DNA of 64,000 bases from Saccoglossus kowalevskii (GCF_000003605.2 NW_003140815.1:1123556-1187555), one strand, 5' to 3'; positions 50,464 through 63,436 are shown, counted from the stretch's first letter. Made by a program: numbers and translations. Notes: generated from the sequence alone by a model not told the origin.

Positions 50464-53400
50464 CTAAAAAAAGCAACAACAAAAATATACACTGGCGTGT
50501 TATCAACGAATATGCATAATATAAATATAACTCTGGCATAACAATGTGACAGAATACTGGTTAAACACATAGTCTAAAAACCGCCCGAAACAAACATCAA
50601 TCCGACAATCAATGTTAACATTGTGACTCCCATTCACGATTATAAAAAAACAATTACTGTGAAATACTTAATCAAACAGTAACAAAAACTGCAGACTAGT
50701 CGCACTGATATAAACAACGATAATAGCACCAGTGCACCAAAGTAATATGGACTTCATATCAAAATAATTATTAATCAACATGGTATATATTATTCCAATA
50801 ATTACCAGACTAGAATATATTGGAAGATTGGATTCTGCAAAGTATTTAAATAATTATCACTCAGTTGTATGCACCCTTGCCACTTGCTATAGTTTCGTTT
50901 TAAGTTCTTTATTAATGTTTCACAGCAGCAACACACCATATTTTAATTTAGCGTTTTGAAATCCTTGTACAAAAGGCTCAGAATCCAGAGTTTATTTGTA
51001 ATTTCATCACATTATACTTTGTTCATTGAATGTTGGATCTCTGATTCTAGTGACTTTCCACCTATGTCAAAAGGCTACAATTATTTTCAATTCAATTTAG
51101 ATATTAAGATTATCGCAGAGTCACTGTATTTTTTGTGATCGAATTTTATGCTGTACCCGTTACTGTATCAATTATTCTTTTGCATTTTGAAGATGTTCAT
51201 TAAGTAATTTCAGGGTTGACGTCATAGCGCATTTCGCGACATTTCGCTTGGACAATTACATTCAAATTCATTCGAACGAAGCGTTCTTTCTCATTGAAAT
51301 GAAACTGAAATTTGCGTACGTCATTCACGCGAAACGCTATAAATATATACTATCACAGTGCTGATACTGAACAAGTATAAATAAACGGCCCCGTCTTAAA
51401 AAAATATTAGAGTATTCGACGTCCTCGTCTTCGAAATTAACAACCTTTTTATATTTCCACGACCCAGGACCGTCTACAAACCAATATTTTAGATACCAAA
51501 ATGGCGTATGTATGTATGTACTCGGGTACTTCAGGAAAGGTGTTACGTTCGGATTAAAAAGATCGATATGCTCATATAGACGATAACAATTAAATCGTTT
51601 TCCTAATAGGGTGTCCAGGGATTACGCATCAACTTCGCCGTAAGCGGCCGATTTGCAATTTCACTAGCTACTAGTTACTAGCCGTCAATCGTAGATGTCG
51701 TGTTACGGTGAATTTCTCTACAATGTCGTGTGATGGCGCGGCGAGCTATAATACTTTAACAAATATGATCAGTATAATTGCAGTTATGCTGCACACACTA
51801 AAATCAATCTGGCTAAATGTTCAGTACTTATTCTTTCGCCATTCCGTCAACTTCAGACGACCATAGACTAATTTGTGACATTCACAATGTGTATATAGTG
51901 CTCAATTGTCAGACAACCTATTCGCTCATGCGTGGTCTTGGTGTAATTGTTTAATGCATAGAAAATACTATTCAAATATATAACAAGTGCATAGTGGCAT
52001 TGCTATAACACATTTTTATTTGTAAAATAAAGGTGTTCTAAAGATTTACGCGTGTAAGATTGTTCGATAACTATGCCTTTGGATTACTGTGTGTTCACGA
52101 TGACAATATAGTTCAAAAAGCGAGTGTTCTTATTTGATTTCACATTATTATGTTCATTTGTTATTCTATATGCGAACCATTAATAAATGGTTTTACACAA
52201 ATTACAGGTAGTCTTAAAGAAAAGAATAACTTTAAATTAGATTTTTCTGTGCTGTTACTGGGTGAAATTGGTTGACTCATTTGTTGACACAAGCATTAAT
52301 TTTCTGTGACATTACTTGTACAAATATGGCTAGAATATAAATTGAAAAATTGTGACGAACTGCTAATGTACTTGAATATGAATAAGCCTCCGATACTCGC
52401 CATTATGTTTTTATATATAATTACCGTTAATGAAGAATTTGTAAAGAAGGCGTCCTTGGCGAACACACTTATCAGTGCAGTGTACATAAGCTGTACCTTG
52501 GCTAGTAAAGTTAGTATTCCATATTTTACACAGTTACAGACTATAAGAATCTAACCTGGGGAATAGAAGAAGCCATACCTCCAATTGCATGGGTGAGAGC
52601 GGTATGTATCAGAGGTTGACTAATAAACGAGTAGACTGGTGGCTCGCTGCAATATAGTTTATGACGTCAGACTTCGATACTACCATTACGTTGATATATA
52701 TAGCTTGTATATAGTAACATGTGTAACACGTGTTACAAACTACTACAGCACAATCAAGAATGAATAAACAAAATGAAATATTTACTACCTCAGTGTGCTA
52801 ACATAGTCCTGTAATAGTAAATTGTCAAGATCAAAGAAACTTAGACAAAATGTTCGTGTGCTGAGCGAATTGGAGACATACCAGTGAAAAATACGGAATA
52901 ATTAAAAGTAATTCATAATTTAAGAAGACTGAAGACTAATATAAGACTGCTATTTGTGATGCACCATGCAACGTTTATAATACAGATTTTTATTAAAGCA
53001 AGCGGAATACGTTTGATCATGCATCCTTGGTATTCAGTCGGATTGACTTATGTAACAACTTTAATTTAAATCTAATTTTTGATAACATAAATTGCCTTCT
53101 TTATGCAAATTAGGCAATCAATACATATTGTTTTCAGCGTTAAACAAATCACTTTTGTGGATTACCCCTTAAGCTTCTAAGTTGTATTGAAATCTGATGA
53201 GATCAATGGTAAAGCTGAAATAAGGCAAAATCATGCAAATTAGACAATTTACATACACCGATTTCAATCACAAACAGGTATTTGAAATATCCCAGAGCAC
53301 TTATGTTCCACGTTTTATGATTCTCAAGATATCAATGGAAAAGCTGCAAATTGGCTAATTATTGGGAGAATTAGTTAGCATGATTTCAATCAAAAACTAG

Positions 53401-56400
53401 TCAGGTCTTTCATCTTCTCACCTGGCAACATTGAAATGTGGTGATTGGTTCTTGAGATATCAGTTGGAAAGCTGGAAATTGATTAATTATTTTGCAAATT
53501 AGGTAATTTGTATGCATGGATGTCAACACAAATTAATAAGGTATGTACATTGTTCATGGGCACGTATGTACCACGTTTCATTGAAATAAAATGACCAGTT
53601 TTTGTGATATCTGTGGGAAACTTGAACAAAATAATTAATATTCAATTTAGGTGATTAATATTCACAGATTTTAACCTAAAGCAGGCACGTTTTTGATGGT
53701 CTTCAGATCACTTATATACCTTAAATTGACAAAGCATTATGTAAATTATGTTGTTATGATGTACTTCATAATTACGGATTTTAACCCAAAACTGTTCTGT
53801 TATCCCTGAGCATCTATCCCAGTTTCAATTGACTTCTTACTAAAACTATAAATGGGTGTGGCTGGTTCATGAGAGCTCTGAAGAGGTACCTAATTAATAA
53901 ATACCACGGTGACTGTGTCTCCTTAGAAGCTAAGCTAGTTTTCAAGATGGTTGCTCTATCAGAAAATACAAACGCCGATCTAAACATACTCTGTATGTAA
54001 CAGTTCTATCTGGCAATGTAGACAACTCTCTGTCTGGAAATGGTATTAGTGAGAATAGTGGTCTGACGTGGCCAAAATGAGGCTATCATCATTAAGGTGT
54101 TTTGTGTTGCTACTATCAGTGGAAACGTCAATGTTGTTTAAATGATTGACAGCATATACTTTTGTAGGCGATGCACTGCCCCCCCCCCTTAGCGTGTCGG
54201 GGTAAAAATGTTACATGTTACATATCTACTATTCCTTTAAATTAAATGTCTCTAAGTCACGTGGGGTGTCTTGTCAATACCAGTTGAAATAGATGGTTTC
54301 AGCAACTTTACGGACTTGAAGACCCGGAAAACTTTAAAATCCATAAGAACTAAATGAGCAATGCCGTAATGCACCAGTTAAATCACCCACTATAGTAACA
54401 AGTCCACATCTGTGGGAACAGGAGGCAATAGTGATGGTTCGGTTACTATTCTTTACTACAATCTCGTTGAATGATGATTCACACGAAAAAGAGGAATAGC
54501 ATCCGAAACATCAATGTCCCCCGTATGGAACATTTGCACAATTCGAGACATAACTGGGACCATTGTGACGTTTGCCATTCCTAGATATGTGCTTGACAGG
54601 GTAGACAACCACGATAAAGTATTTACAGTTCATAATTCTCGATATATATCAGCAGTTTGTTCAGACTGGTTGGGTTATATGCGAATCAAAAGCGAATACT
54701 ACAAATGTATTACAAATGTGACCTTATAAACAAATACGTGTCACAATAGTTCTATTTGATAAGGCAAGGGTCACTGGTGATTAAACTGCAAGCCTTTGGA
54801 TGTTGGGGTACATGTTATTTTTGAAAGCCTTACTCGTCCTTTCAATATGAGTATTTCGCTTTGTTTTCCAAAGCGTTTCCAAATGCACAAAGGCTAGTCC
54901 TCTGTAAAAAGAAAGTGATAGTCATGGCGATGTGGCGGGTCGCCGTCCAATATCTGTTTTATCGGCATAATCAAAAATACTGGAAAGACACATCAATATT
55001 TGTTAATCCGATTATTTGCTTCATGCTAACCTACTCTTTAACGTTCAGTCAAGTTTTAGGAGACATTTTTGTCAGATTGCGCTGTCCTAAGGCTTTTGAA
55101 CTTGTTAACCAAACTCTGTGATTGACGAAGTTGTCAATTTATAGTTTGTCCGATGATGTTGTTAACTGGTTTAGCTCCTACTTGACAAATCGGCAACAAT
55201 TTGTGAATTTTATGGGATGTATTTCGATACGAAAAGGTTTAACAGTGAGAGTACCATTTGTTATTTTTCGAATGATATGGCCATGTCTACCGGTGCCACG
55301 CAGGTATTGATTTCACACGCAGTGTATTGAACGTCTTAACTGACAACAAACAAAAGCGCTGTGACTCAAGGTGATACAGTACAGGAATATATTAAGCGTT
55401 CATTATAAAAATATATCTGGACAGGCGGACTAGACGTTTTATACCGGGAAAGAGTTTATTTATAGTGAAAGCCCAGAGTTGAATGCACCGTGTTCCCACC
55501 AAAGAACGGCCGTATGGTGGGCGGTTCACAGATGAACTTCCGGCGCCTTGGATTAGCTCAATACATTAAAGCGTCAGATGGCCATAGCTTGTCATTGTTT
55601 ACAAACAAGCGTCTACCCATGATCCTTTGCAATTTAGCGTGTGTTGACCAAATGACTACAAATAGACCCAGTTTGAATCGTTGGCTAACCAGGCGAAGGC
55701 TCCACGCTGAGTTTGGACAAATGTTTCATCACGCCCAGCTTTATTTATGCTTTCGACAGCAAAAGAAAAAAGGTCATCACTTAACGGTTTTCTTTTTGGT
55801 ATTCTCTACCGGCATTATCGAATTTCAATAAACTTTCTACTGGTAAACGGTGTAGAGTTTGCCGATTTTGCAAAAATCGTGAACACCACTGAATCGTTCT
55901 TTTGTTATCATAAATGACACCACGTACGCACATTTAGTTCACACGCCGTTGCAGTATTGTTTAGAATCAACAACTTGCATGTTTAGGGTAGATATTATAA
56001 ACATAAATTACAGGAATTTTAACTGAATTGTATTCTGTTGTGGCAACAGTGAGACACATGGCTGATCGCATGTTTACTCTGCCACGTCATAAAAGTTTTA
56101 ATGTAGAGTTTGTAAGATTTTGTAACAGAAGAAGATAAGTGGGTGTACATGAATTGAACTACTGTGTATTCCTTCGGGTCGAACCTGGTATCTCTACGTG
56201 TAAGTGTTATCAGCTAAGCCATGTTCATTGAATACAACACGGTGTACACAAAACTTTGCTCGGCGCATCCAACTTATCAGTTTGTCGCTCTGTTCGAAAC
56301 TGAATTGCAGAATGGCACCGGTTGTATGTATGTTGATGTCCAGACACTTCTTGCGAAAGCGAAGCACATTTATCCAAATGTAGCTATAAATAATATTAAT

Positions 56401-59400
56401 AAGTTAAGGTAGCGAGAATATTATTTGTGTTGAAAATTACGATGAAATGCACTATAAACTTTCATCTGATAAAGTCAACGTAGCCTAGAATGTCATGTAA
56501 GTTGGTTAAAATGTAGATTTTCTGAAGGGAAGCAAGGCAGCTTCAGTAGTGTTTTCCAAAATCAACAACACAGGTTTCAAAGTTTCAAAGATTAACTCAA
56601 GACAAAGCAATGTTAGGATGTGTTATCAGTAGCTATCTGACACACAATGAGTGTTTCCAAACATTTGAGTGGTTTATCTCCTCCCCTGTTTATTTCACAG
56701 ATTAGTCATTTGCATATGAATGTGTCAGACACAAGGTCACACGGCCACTGAAAAAAATCATTGATTTTGGTGTTTTCATCTGCCGATTTTATCGAATTAT
56801 AGCTATCCCATTCCTTTATTTTTTGGTTTTCAATAGCCTTACACATTTGGATGCTCCTACACATGTTAAAACAAACCTTGATGGGAAAACAAATCGCTTG
56901 TTCAGAAAGCTTGAAAATCTTTGCTGTGACTTCATGGACGTTTTCTAGGAGTTTATGTTTTTCAAAATACAAGGTCTTCAACAAAAAATAACGTATACTT
57001 ATTGTCGTCGGATTAACACCAAATTTCCACAGCTTTAAAATGACAATGCGAGGAACTTGAATGTGTCCAGACAAACTATTTCATGGATTATTTACCAATG
57101 TGTTGAGGTTTGAGTTGGGGAAATGCAACTAAAACAGAAATTAAAATTCAGGACACTACTTATCAAAACGCGTTGCTTGAATAAAACTGACCAGACACAT
57201 TCAATTTACCAGACTATTGAACAACTATGAAAAGTGAAAAAAAAACTTCTTATCACAAGCATAAATGCAGATACGGGCATGGCAAACACACCTTTGAAAT
57301 ATATACTTTCCTAGGTCTATTTGTAGTCATTTAGTCACAATTAGAAGATGAAAACAAGTATGCAAATAATAGTCCCGCTACCTTAAATCGATTGTTGACT
57401 GGCTTAATGCTAATTATATTCGTATTGATTCCAAAAAACTGAATGCATGTTGATATCCACTGCCGATGATGATAATATGGACGGTACTTTGATTACACGT
57501 GTGCATACGGGTTCTATTTTATGTGTAACATTTGATGAAAACTATGTAAACGTATTGGTTTAATCCGCAGGTTACACTCATATATCCTCACTGATGGTCT
57601 GATTTGTTTTTACCACGGTCTACATTAGACTACTGTTGTGTTGTTTAGAGAAATGCAACAAAACATTTTGATAAAATATATGTTCTCCAGAAGAGAGCTC
57701 TTCGTTTACTTTTTGATTTACGGTTTTCAGTGAGGAAGCGTATGTTCTCTATCACTGTCCTTCTTACATTTAAATGTTTGAATGATGATGCTTATGTTTC
57801 GAATTATATCGATCTGCATAATTAAATGCCACGATCAGCAAGTCACTGCCAAGTCCCTATTCATATGATCTGGATTACGCATAGTTTCTCTGCGATTTAC
57901 ACTCCGTATATCTTAAGCGAAGCTTGGACAATAGGGGGCCCCAATACATTTTGCTGGATCCGCCACTGAAGCCAATCTCAATAATGGACAGCAAACTTAC
58001 TATTCTGCTATACTCCTTACCACTAGAGTTAAGATAATATTCATTGTTTCGAAGCTAGGCTGTGTGATTTTATGGTCTTGCATACAGGTAAACATTTTAC
58101 ATTTAAGTTTATCGCGCATCATGTTATTTATTTACTCCACTTCATTACTCATACTTACAAGAAATATCCAGCTGACATCAGTAAAGCGATAAACAATGAT
58201 TAATCGGAAATCGGTCATTATTTTCTACTCAGATAAGTGCTTGGTTCATGCAGTGTGCACCTGAGCAGTGTGGGTGACCGGCAGTTATCACTCCCATCAA
58301 AGAATAAATGCTAATGCCCAGAGGAATAAGCGTTAATACATCGAAGAACATGTGCTAATGCCAATGTTTACAGATGTAGTACTTTCAATAGAAATGAAAG
58401 TTAACAAAATATGTCAATGAATGAACATAGAATATTTTTACTTGTCATTTATCATCCCGTGAACCTTCAGACTATGACCGGACATTGTAATGAAATGCAA
58501 TTTTTTTTTCATAGAGCTCAAATGTCGCAAAACCAATTTGTACGTGGTCGAGATGTAATTATTTAATGCACTGAACATTTCATACACAGCAGAGTGGCAT
58601 TGCTGAAACACATTTTTCATTGTGAATTAATTACTTTCTGAAAATTCACGCAAGTCAAAGTACCTGATAACTGTGCCCTTGAATCACTGTGCGTTTACGG
58701 TCACAATGGAGTCCAGTTAGTGTAATTCATTACTCGTTATTTTGCCCATGTGTTCATGTTCATCTATTGTATTATGATTATACTTTTATTTTATATCCGA
58801 CTTGATTACTTCTTTAACATTGACTGTTTTACTTTATTTATTTTATTACAGTTCTTTGTTCTGTTTTCTTGTGTTCCATTACCTGCCCTGGAGCCATTGA
58901 TATTTGGTTATACACAATTGCAGACAGAGTGAAAGATATAGAATATATTTAAATTAGATTTTCTTGCACAGTTGCTGGATAGAATTGGTTGGTCCATTAA
59001 TTGACACAGGCTCTGTACAGTGTCATTTTTATTATTAAACTATTTACTATGGTTATTGTGTTTTTAGATTGATTGTACATACTAAATTAATCCTGCCTGA
59101 AGCCAGAAGAATTTACTTTTTTGTTCAATCTAATCAGTAATTGTTACAATATAGGCAAGTAAAACCTAGAGGTATGTATCAAATTCACGGCATGCTATTG
59201 GAATATATGTTTAATTCAGTCGTTCGACTGTATTTACACCATTCATGGTAGGTTGCAGACGCTACACGTTTTGTTTTGCTATTTAATACAAAATGGCCGA
59301 CTAGCAGCTATTTTGTTTTGTTTTTAAAGTTTTTCTACTTGCTTTTCGGATACATATATTTCATATATTGTTTAAATGTTGTACAAAGGCAAAACATATT

Positions 59401-62179
59401 TGGTTTCATGTTTTCTTGGTTATTTTTGAATTTCGATGTTAGTAATGTAACCGATTGGCCGCCTTTCCCGTCACAAAAATTGACTTGCAAAATTGGCCAA
59501 TTTGATTTAAACTTGATATGAACACCAAACATATCGTAAGTCACTATTTACTTGACTATCACTATTTACTTGGCACTGCCAGCACATTTACATACATATG
59601 AACTTGTCATCACCAGTTTATCAAGTATGTCTGGGCCAGCTTCATTCAAACTTGGTGTTGTTGTAATTCGCGGTGAGATACTGATTTTAGCGATTTCATT
59701 CAAAAATCATATGTTCTAGTATATTCTCCTGCAGGTATACCTTCATACTGACTTTTTTGGTATTATGCCATGGCGGTGTGAATATTTATTGCAATCTGAT
59801 TTACAGTATATGCAGGTCACTCTTACTTAGAGTTTGCAAGTTTTGTATAAATCCAGCTTTTTTTACCACAGATACAATATAATCACAGATGTCTACCTTA
59901 TTCTGTTATTTATGTTATCTAACTGTTTTATTCTACATATCTTGCTTTGCGTATCCATTTCACAAATATTACTTATATCATTATCCACATTTTCAACGTA
60001 TAGGTTTACAGTGCCACGTTAGGTTAATGCTTCTGATTTTGTGACAGTATACACGTGGTGCTGACACTGTAATCTCTTCCATATGACTACATTGTATTTG
60101 CTTTTAACACCCTCCTGTAACCATAACAACGACCTCGTACATTGTAATCCCTGACTCAATGTCAACACGTTTCCTGTCACGTACATTAATTTTAAGACGC
60201 AAAAAATATGGAGACATGTTCGATTAGTTTGTTTTACTACGGGTGAATTCGATACACGTTTGAAATAATAAGGAGGAACGAGAATATAGTACATAAGTTG
60301 TTGCGTGACAATATCAAAGCATGTATTAATTGTTCCAGTTATGTTAATATGTATATATTGGGAAAGTTATAATTACATACACAAAGTAAAATACGTCACA
60401 GTGAATATATCCTCCAATGCGTCTACAAATATTGACCCAATAAGGACGACAAACAACTTGTTCTCTTGTTCAATTTACTGTTGGTAAGAATCTAAATTCG
60501 CTTAATTGTATCGGCTAAACATGGCGGGAAGCACGCATTTCAAGACGTTACTGTTGCTGTTATACCATTTGTTTGAATACAATCGCATAGGCGTAGGTGA
60601 ACACACCTTTAGATGTCTTGTAGGTCTCGCAAGATTTGCAGTGAAACGCCTTTCTTACTATGGCGCTTTCTGTTGTGAATTGCAAACTGATCAACTAGAA
60701 CGTTGTATAATATCGACTCCTGCTTGATTAGTGAGCTTATAGCGTATGTACATATGCATTTCCCTTATTATTGGTTAGACAAACTCACGCCTAAGCCCTG
60801 TCTGGTCGTTTCTATACTATAACGACAGTTAATTTTAATTTCATTAAGATTGATTTGCAGGCACTATTTCCATGTAGTGGCTTGACGTTATTGCCTCATT
60901 GTTGGCGGAGACTTTTATGAAATTAGGAGTATATAAATTAAGATAAGTCTAAATCAGCATCAAACAAGAACTATGCACGTAATACGTCTTAAGATACTAT
61001 TAAAAATAAAACAAATTAACGTTCCTGGTTGCTTAGGAAATATATGCTGCATTATTGAATAATTCTCAACTTCCGCGTATTGATGTGGGTAGGTAGGCTT
61101 AGTGGAGTTAGTTACTTCATTAATTTAGTAATAAGATTATTGTATTCAATTATTGAGACGAATTTCATTGCATGCTCTGTATTATCAAAGGATGCATTCT
61201 CACACCAAATACCAAATCTTAATTATATTATTGTGTTAGTAACTTCGAGGGGAAGGTTTCATTGAAAAAGGCCTACATACCCTACATAAATGCTGTGGAA
61301 AATGTGTCTAGTGGCGATAGAATGAATAATACTTTTAATATTTTTACATGGTTGTAACATTGAATAATGTATCGATTATATATTACAAGTTTTAAATTGA
61401 GCACGAACCTATGCAAGTATATAACTAATAGGGTCAGTAATATTCTGCTCCGTTCAGTGGTCGTAGACGGTCGAGAAACGAACGTATCTAACTTAGAAAC
61501 TAAAGCATCAAGGTGTTGAAAATATAACAGAATGTCGTGGTTTAATATACCACACAATAAATTAGCTGTTAGTATTATATTATATGTTCGGGGACTACTA
61601 CTTTGTATCATTTTCACAATCCGCGGATTACAATGTAAAAACATCGTCAAAGCCAGGTTTTATCAGCTACAATCTAATATAATTTACTTTTATGAAATAT
61701 ATATTTACAGCCTATTACAGTACCACACTGATATATTTCAAGAGGCACCATATAAGTGCTTCAATCACATGTCGATAATACTCACCAATTGTTGTGCTAA
61801 CCGTTACACAGAATACCAAAGAGCCAAGAAAGCTCCAATCATCCACATCGAGAGCTGACTGACTGTTCTCATACTCATTATGTATTATAGTGAAATTGTT
61901 TAACATCTGCAAAGCAGTTTCCGTCCAATTGCCTTTATGACTCTGTTCCTCTGTTAAGTTCCACAACCCTTCGATAAAATCGTGTTGTACCTTCTCAATG
62001 TCAATAGCATTTGGGTCCGTATCCACTTCGCCTTCAAGCATCATGAATGCATAAGCGCCCATCACAGTATATCCAACCAAGAGGCATAACAGTCCAACGT
62101 TAGAGAACAGAAATTTGAAAAATTTGCGCAAAAAGCGTTTGCAGGTCATCTTCTTCTTCTCTTTCAAATCCGACGCCAT
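49817..62179 (-). CDS. Two-pore domain (K2P) potassium channel subunit
   Basis: Exons 62179-61786 and 50463-49817 join in phase 1 to give 346 residues. The order is TM1 (about 27-48), an extracellular cap with three N-glycosylation sequons (N74, N84, N95), pore helix and first filter TTIGYG (129-134), TM2 (about 142-163), a cytosolic loop (165-240), TM3 (about 244-266), second filter STIGFG (284-289) and TM4 (about 299-323). Two P-loops and four membrane segments define the K2P family, dimeric channels that carry background potassium current at the plasma membrane. The first pore region (DWSFLGSLVFCVTV) resembles vertebrate TRESK (KCNK18) from memory, but the subfamily is not certain. A cysteine cluster C175, C177, C179, C182 follows TM2. 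Both exons are intact, and the start ATG has a good context (AAA ATG G). Confidence 0.95.
51900..52320 (+). repeat. Intronic dispersed repeat, copy A
   Basis: Shares with 58510-59040 the blocks AGTGGCATTGCTxxAACACA, ATAACTxTGCCxTTGxATxA, ACTGTGxGTTxACGxTxACA and AAATTAGATTTTxxTxxxCA followed by AATTGGTTGxxxCATTxxTT. The copies are in direct orientation 6.6 kb apart. No coding potential is evident. Confidence 0.75.
53090..53870 (+). repeat. Diverged tandem repeat, about five to six units
   Basis: Units of about 115-150 bases recur. Each contains CAAATTAGGxAATTxxxATxCA, a GATTTCAAxxxxAAAxxxGG block, GCACxTATGTxCCACGTTTxA, a TGAAATxTGATG block and TTCTxGAGATATCAATGGAA then AGCTGxAAATTGGCTAATTA. 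Unit phases are visible near 53105, 53240, 53350, 53500 and 53650. Composition is A/T-rich and noncoding. Confidence 0.75.
54179..54189. repeat. Poly-C tract
   Basis: Eleven C in an AT-rich intron; similar runs occur at 6785-6797 and 38815-38824. Confidence 0.95.
55080..55340 (+). mobile_element. LINE (non-LTR retrotransposon) reverse transcriptase fragment
   Basis: The plus strand reads PKAFELVNQTL, then TKLSIYSLSDDVVNWFSSYL, TNRQQFVNFMGCIS and KGLTVRVP, matching the KAFDxVxHxxLLxKL, WFxSYLTNRxQxV and GVPQGS blocks of CR1/jockey-like LINEs. A TGA interrupts the frame after QTL, and a frameshift follows the VP motif, after which SNDMAMS corresponds to the usual xINDL. It is dead and truncated on both sides. 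Confidence 0.85.
56172..56221 (-). mobile_element. tRNA-like SINE fragment
   Basis: On the minus strand GGCTTAGCTGATAACACTTA resembles a tRNA D-arm/A box, and CCAGGTTCGACCCG a B box about 30 bases later. The spacing is too short for a full tRNA. Related to the piece near 7.7 kb. Confidence 0.4.
57388..57905 (+). mobile_element. LINE 3' fragment (C-terminal domain after the reverse transcriptase)
   Basis: Plus-strand frames read IVDWLNANYIRIDSKKLNAC, then LDYCCVV, then VLQKRALRLLFDLRFSVRKR and TVLLTFKCLNDDAYVSNYI, which fit the thumb/C-terminal region of CR1-like LINEs (WLxxNxLxLNxxKT, LDYCNxxW, LQKRALRxIxDLR, LLTFKCLNxxAPxYL). Several stops and frameshifts separate the blocks. It may be the other end of the copy at 55.1 kb, separated by a 2-kb insertion, or a separate insertion. 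Confidence 0.8.
57918..57968. mobile_element. Terminal fragment with hAT-like inverted-repeat end
   Basis: ATAGGGGGCCCC followed by TGCTGGATCCGCCACTG; the reverse complement CAGTGGCGGATCCAGCA is a common terminal inverted repeat of hAT-type elements. The opposite end was not found, so this is a solo end joined to the LINE tail. Confidence 0.45.
58510..59040 (+). repeat. Intronic dispersed repeat, copy B
   Basis: Second copy of the segment at 51900-52320, with about 100-150 extra bases between the two shared halves (roughly 58740-58940). The extra part is T-rich and gives a spurious hydrophobic open frame. Confidence 0.72.
61786..62179 (-). CDS. K2P channel exon 1: N-terminus, TM1, cap, first pore helix
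   Basis: Encodes 131 residues plus the first base of a glycine codon and ends at the donor ATTG|GTGAGT. The split glycine is the first G of the GYG filter, the intron position shared by most animal K2P genes. Confidence 0.95.
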
Positions 62180-63436
62180 TTTGAGATAACGGGAGTGTTG
62201 TTGCTGCTCTAGCGAATATTTTTAGTTTGTTCAACACAGTAATAAATATGCTAAATCGATTGTTGTTGTTAGTATGGCGGATGGGATGTTTATTGCGTTG
62301 ATGCGGAGACTGTGTCTGCACAGGTACACACTAATGATATACGTAATAGATGAAACGTTGTTTTTTATATCTTGTAAGTTGGTTTGACATCGCCTCAACC
62401 TGCAAAATAGAGTTTATATTAATATACAAATCTAAGACATCATTAATTACATTCAATATCGTTTCGTCGCAGACAAAAATAAAATGGTTTATATTGAGAT
62501 TTAACCAACCAACATCATATTAGAATGGAATACCATATTATGAGTAGTATAATCGTAACCATGGTGAAATGTACATAAAACCATTTCGATATTCAGTACA
62601 GATAAATTGCGTCAGTTAAGTGGGATTTTATGTCGCTATTCTTTGTTAACTATTGATTTCTCCACATCTATTGTAAAAATGAATAAACCAGCTCTTTTGC
62701 TTATTCGTTTTGAAACAGTGTTTGTTATTTGGCAATCACCAATCGTTACATCATTTGAGTGTTTTTATCTTATTGTTGAATTGCAGTAACGCGTTTATTC
62801 AAATAGGCGTGCAGTTGAACAATATTAAGTCGTTATTATGTAGGTTTCTTTTCTTCTACGTGTCTCTTTATGAAAATACCAAATCAATAGTCGGATAAAT
62901 GGTCCGATTGTTGTCATGCTTCCCGTTAATTCGATCGAGTTTTTGCTTGTTTAATTAGCATAGTTAAAATGAAAAAGGAGTTTTTCCAACCACTATAGTT
63001 TTACCATAGCCTTTAACACAATGCACTCGCACTATGTTTTATTCGACCTGCAAGTACGTTCAATTATTATTTTTAATTTCAATTCATTTTCATACTGCAT
63101 TTTTAATTTTACGAAGATTATTTGTCTCAATATGCCGTGGTTTGGTTATTAGCTGGTCATGGTTTTAATTACTTGTGGTGTCGAGTTGCCAAAAATCTAA
63201 TTTTCCCCTTCAAACAAGGCATTCATGTAGTTGGATCTGTAATCAATGCATATTGAGCAAACACGCCGTTGTAACGTACATTTAATCCGAGAAAACCCAA
63301 TGTCAATTTCATCTGAAAATCATTTTCAGTCTTTCAATGTATATACACATTGTTAATTGTGTTTATGGAACTAAAACGGATTGTATTAACATACATAGAC
63401 TCGGAATCGCAGTCACTATTTCTATGCTTTCACTGA
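62180..63436. other. Upstream region of the K2P gene
   Basis: The 5' untranslated region and promoter of the channel gene should lie here. No TATA box is evident at the expected distance. An acceptor-like CTGTGCAG on the minus strand near 62316 and a CAACAG|GTAGGA donor near 63872 could bound a noncoding first exon. Otherwise nothing is seen. Confidence 0.3.

Larger units (their letters stand above)
50464..61785 (-). other. K2P intron of 11.3 kb with repeat content
   Basis: The single intron holds a duplicated segment (51.9 and 58.5 kb), a tandem repeat (53.1-53.9 kb), two LINE fragments, a tRNA-like piece and an inverted-repeat transposon end, described separately. The rest is AT-rich without supported genes; a 122-codon minus-strand frame at 56706-57074 has no recognisable family. 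Confidence 0.8.

Noticed and set aside
61282-61650. 122-codon minus-strand frame just inside the K2P intron
   Set aside because: Lies in the intron beyond the exon 1 donor, with no domain and no splice signals fitting the channel.
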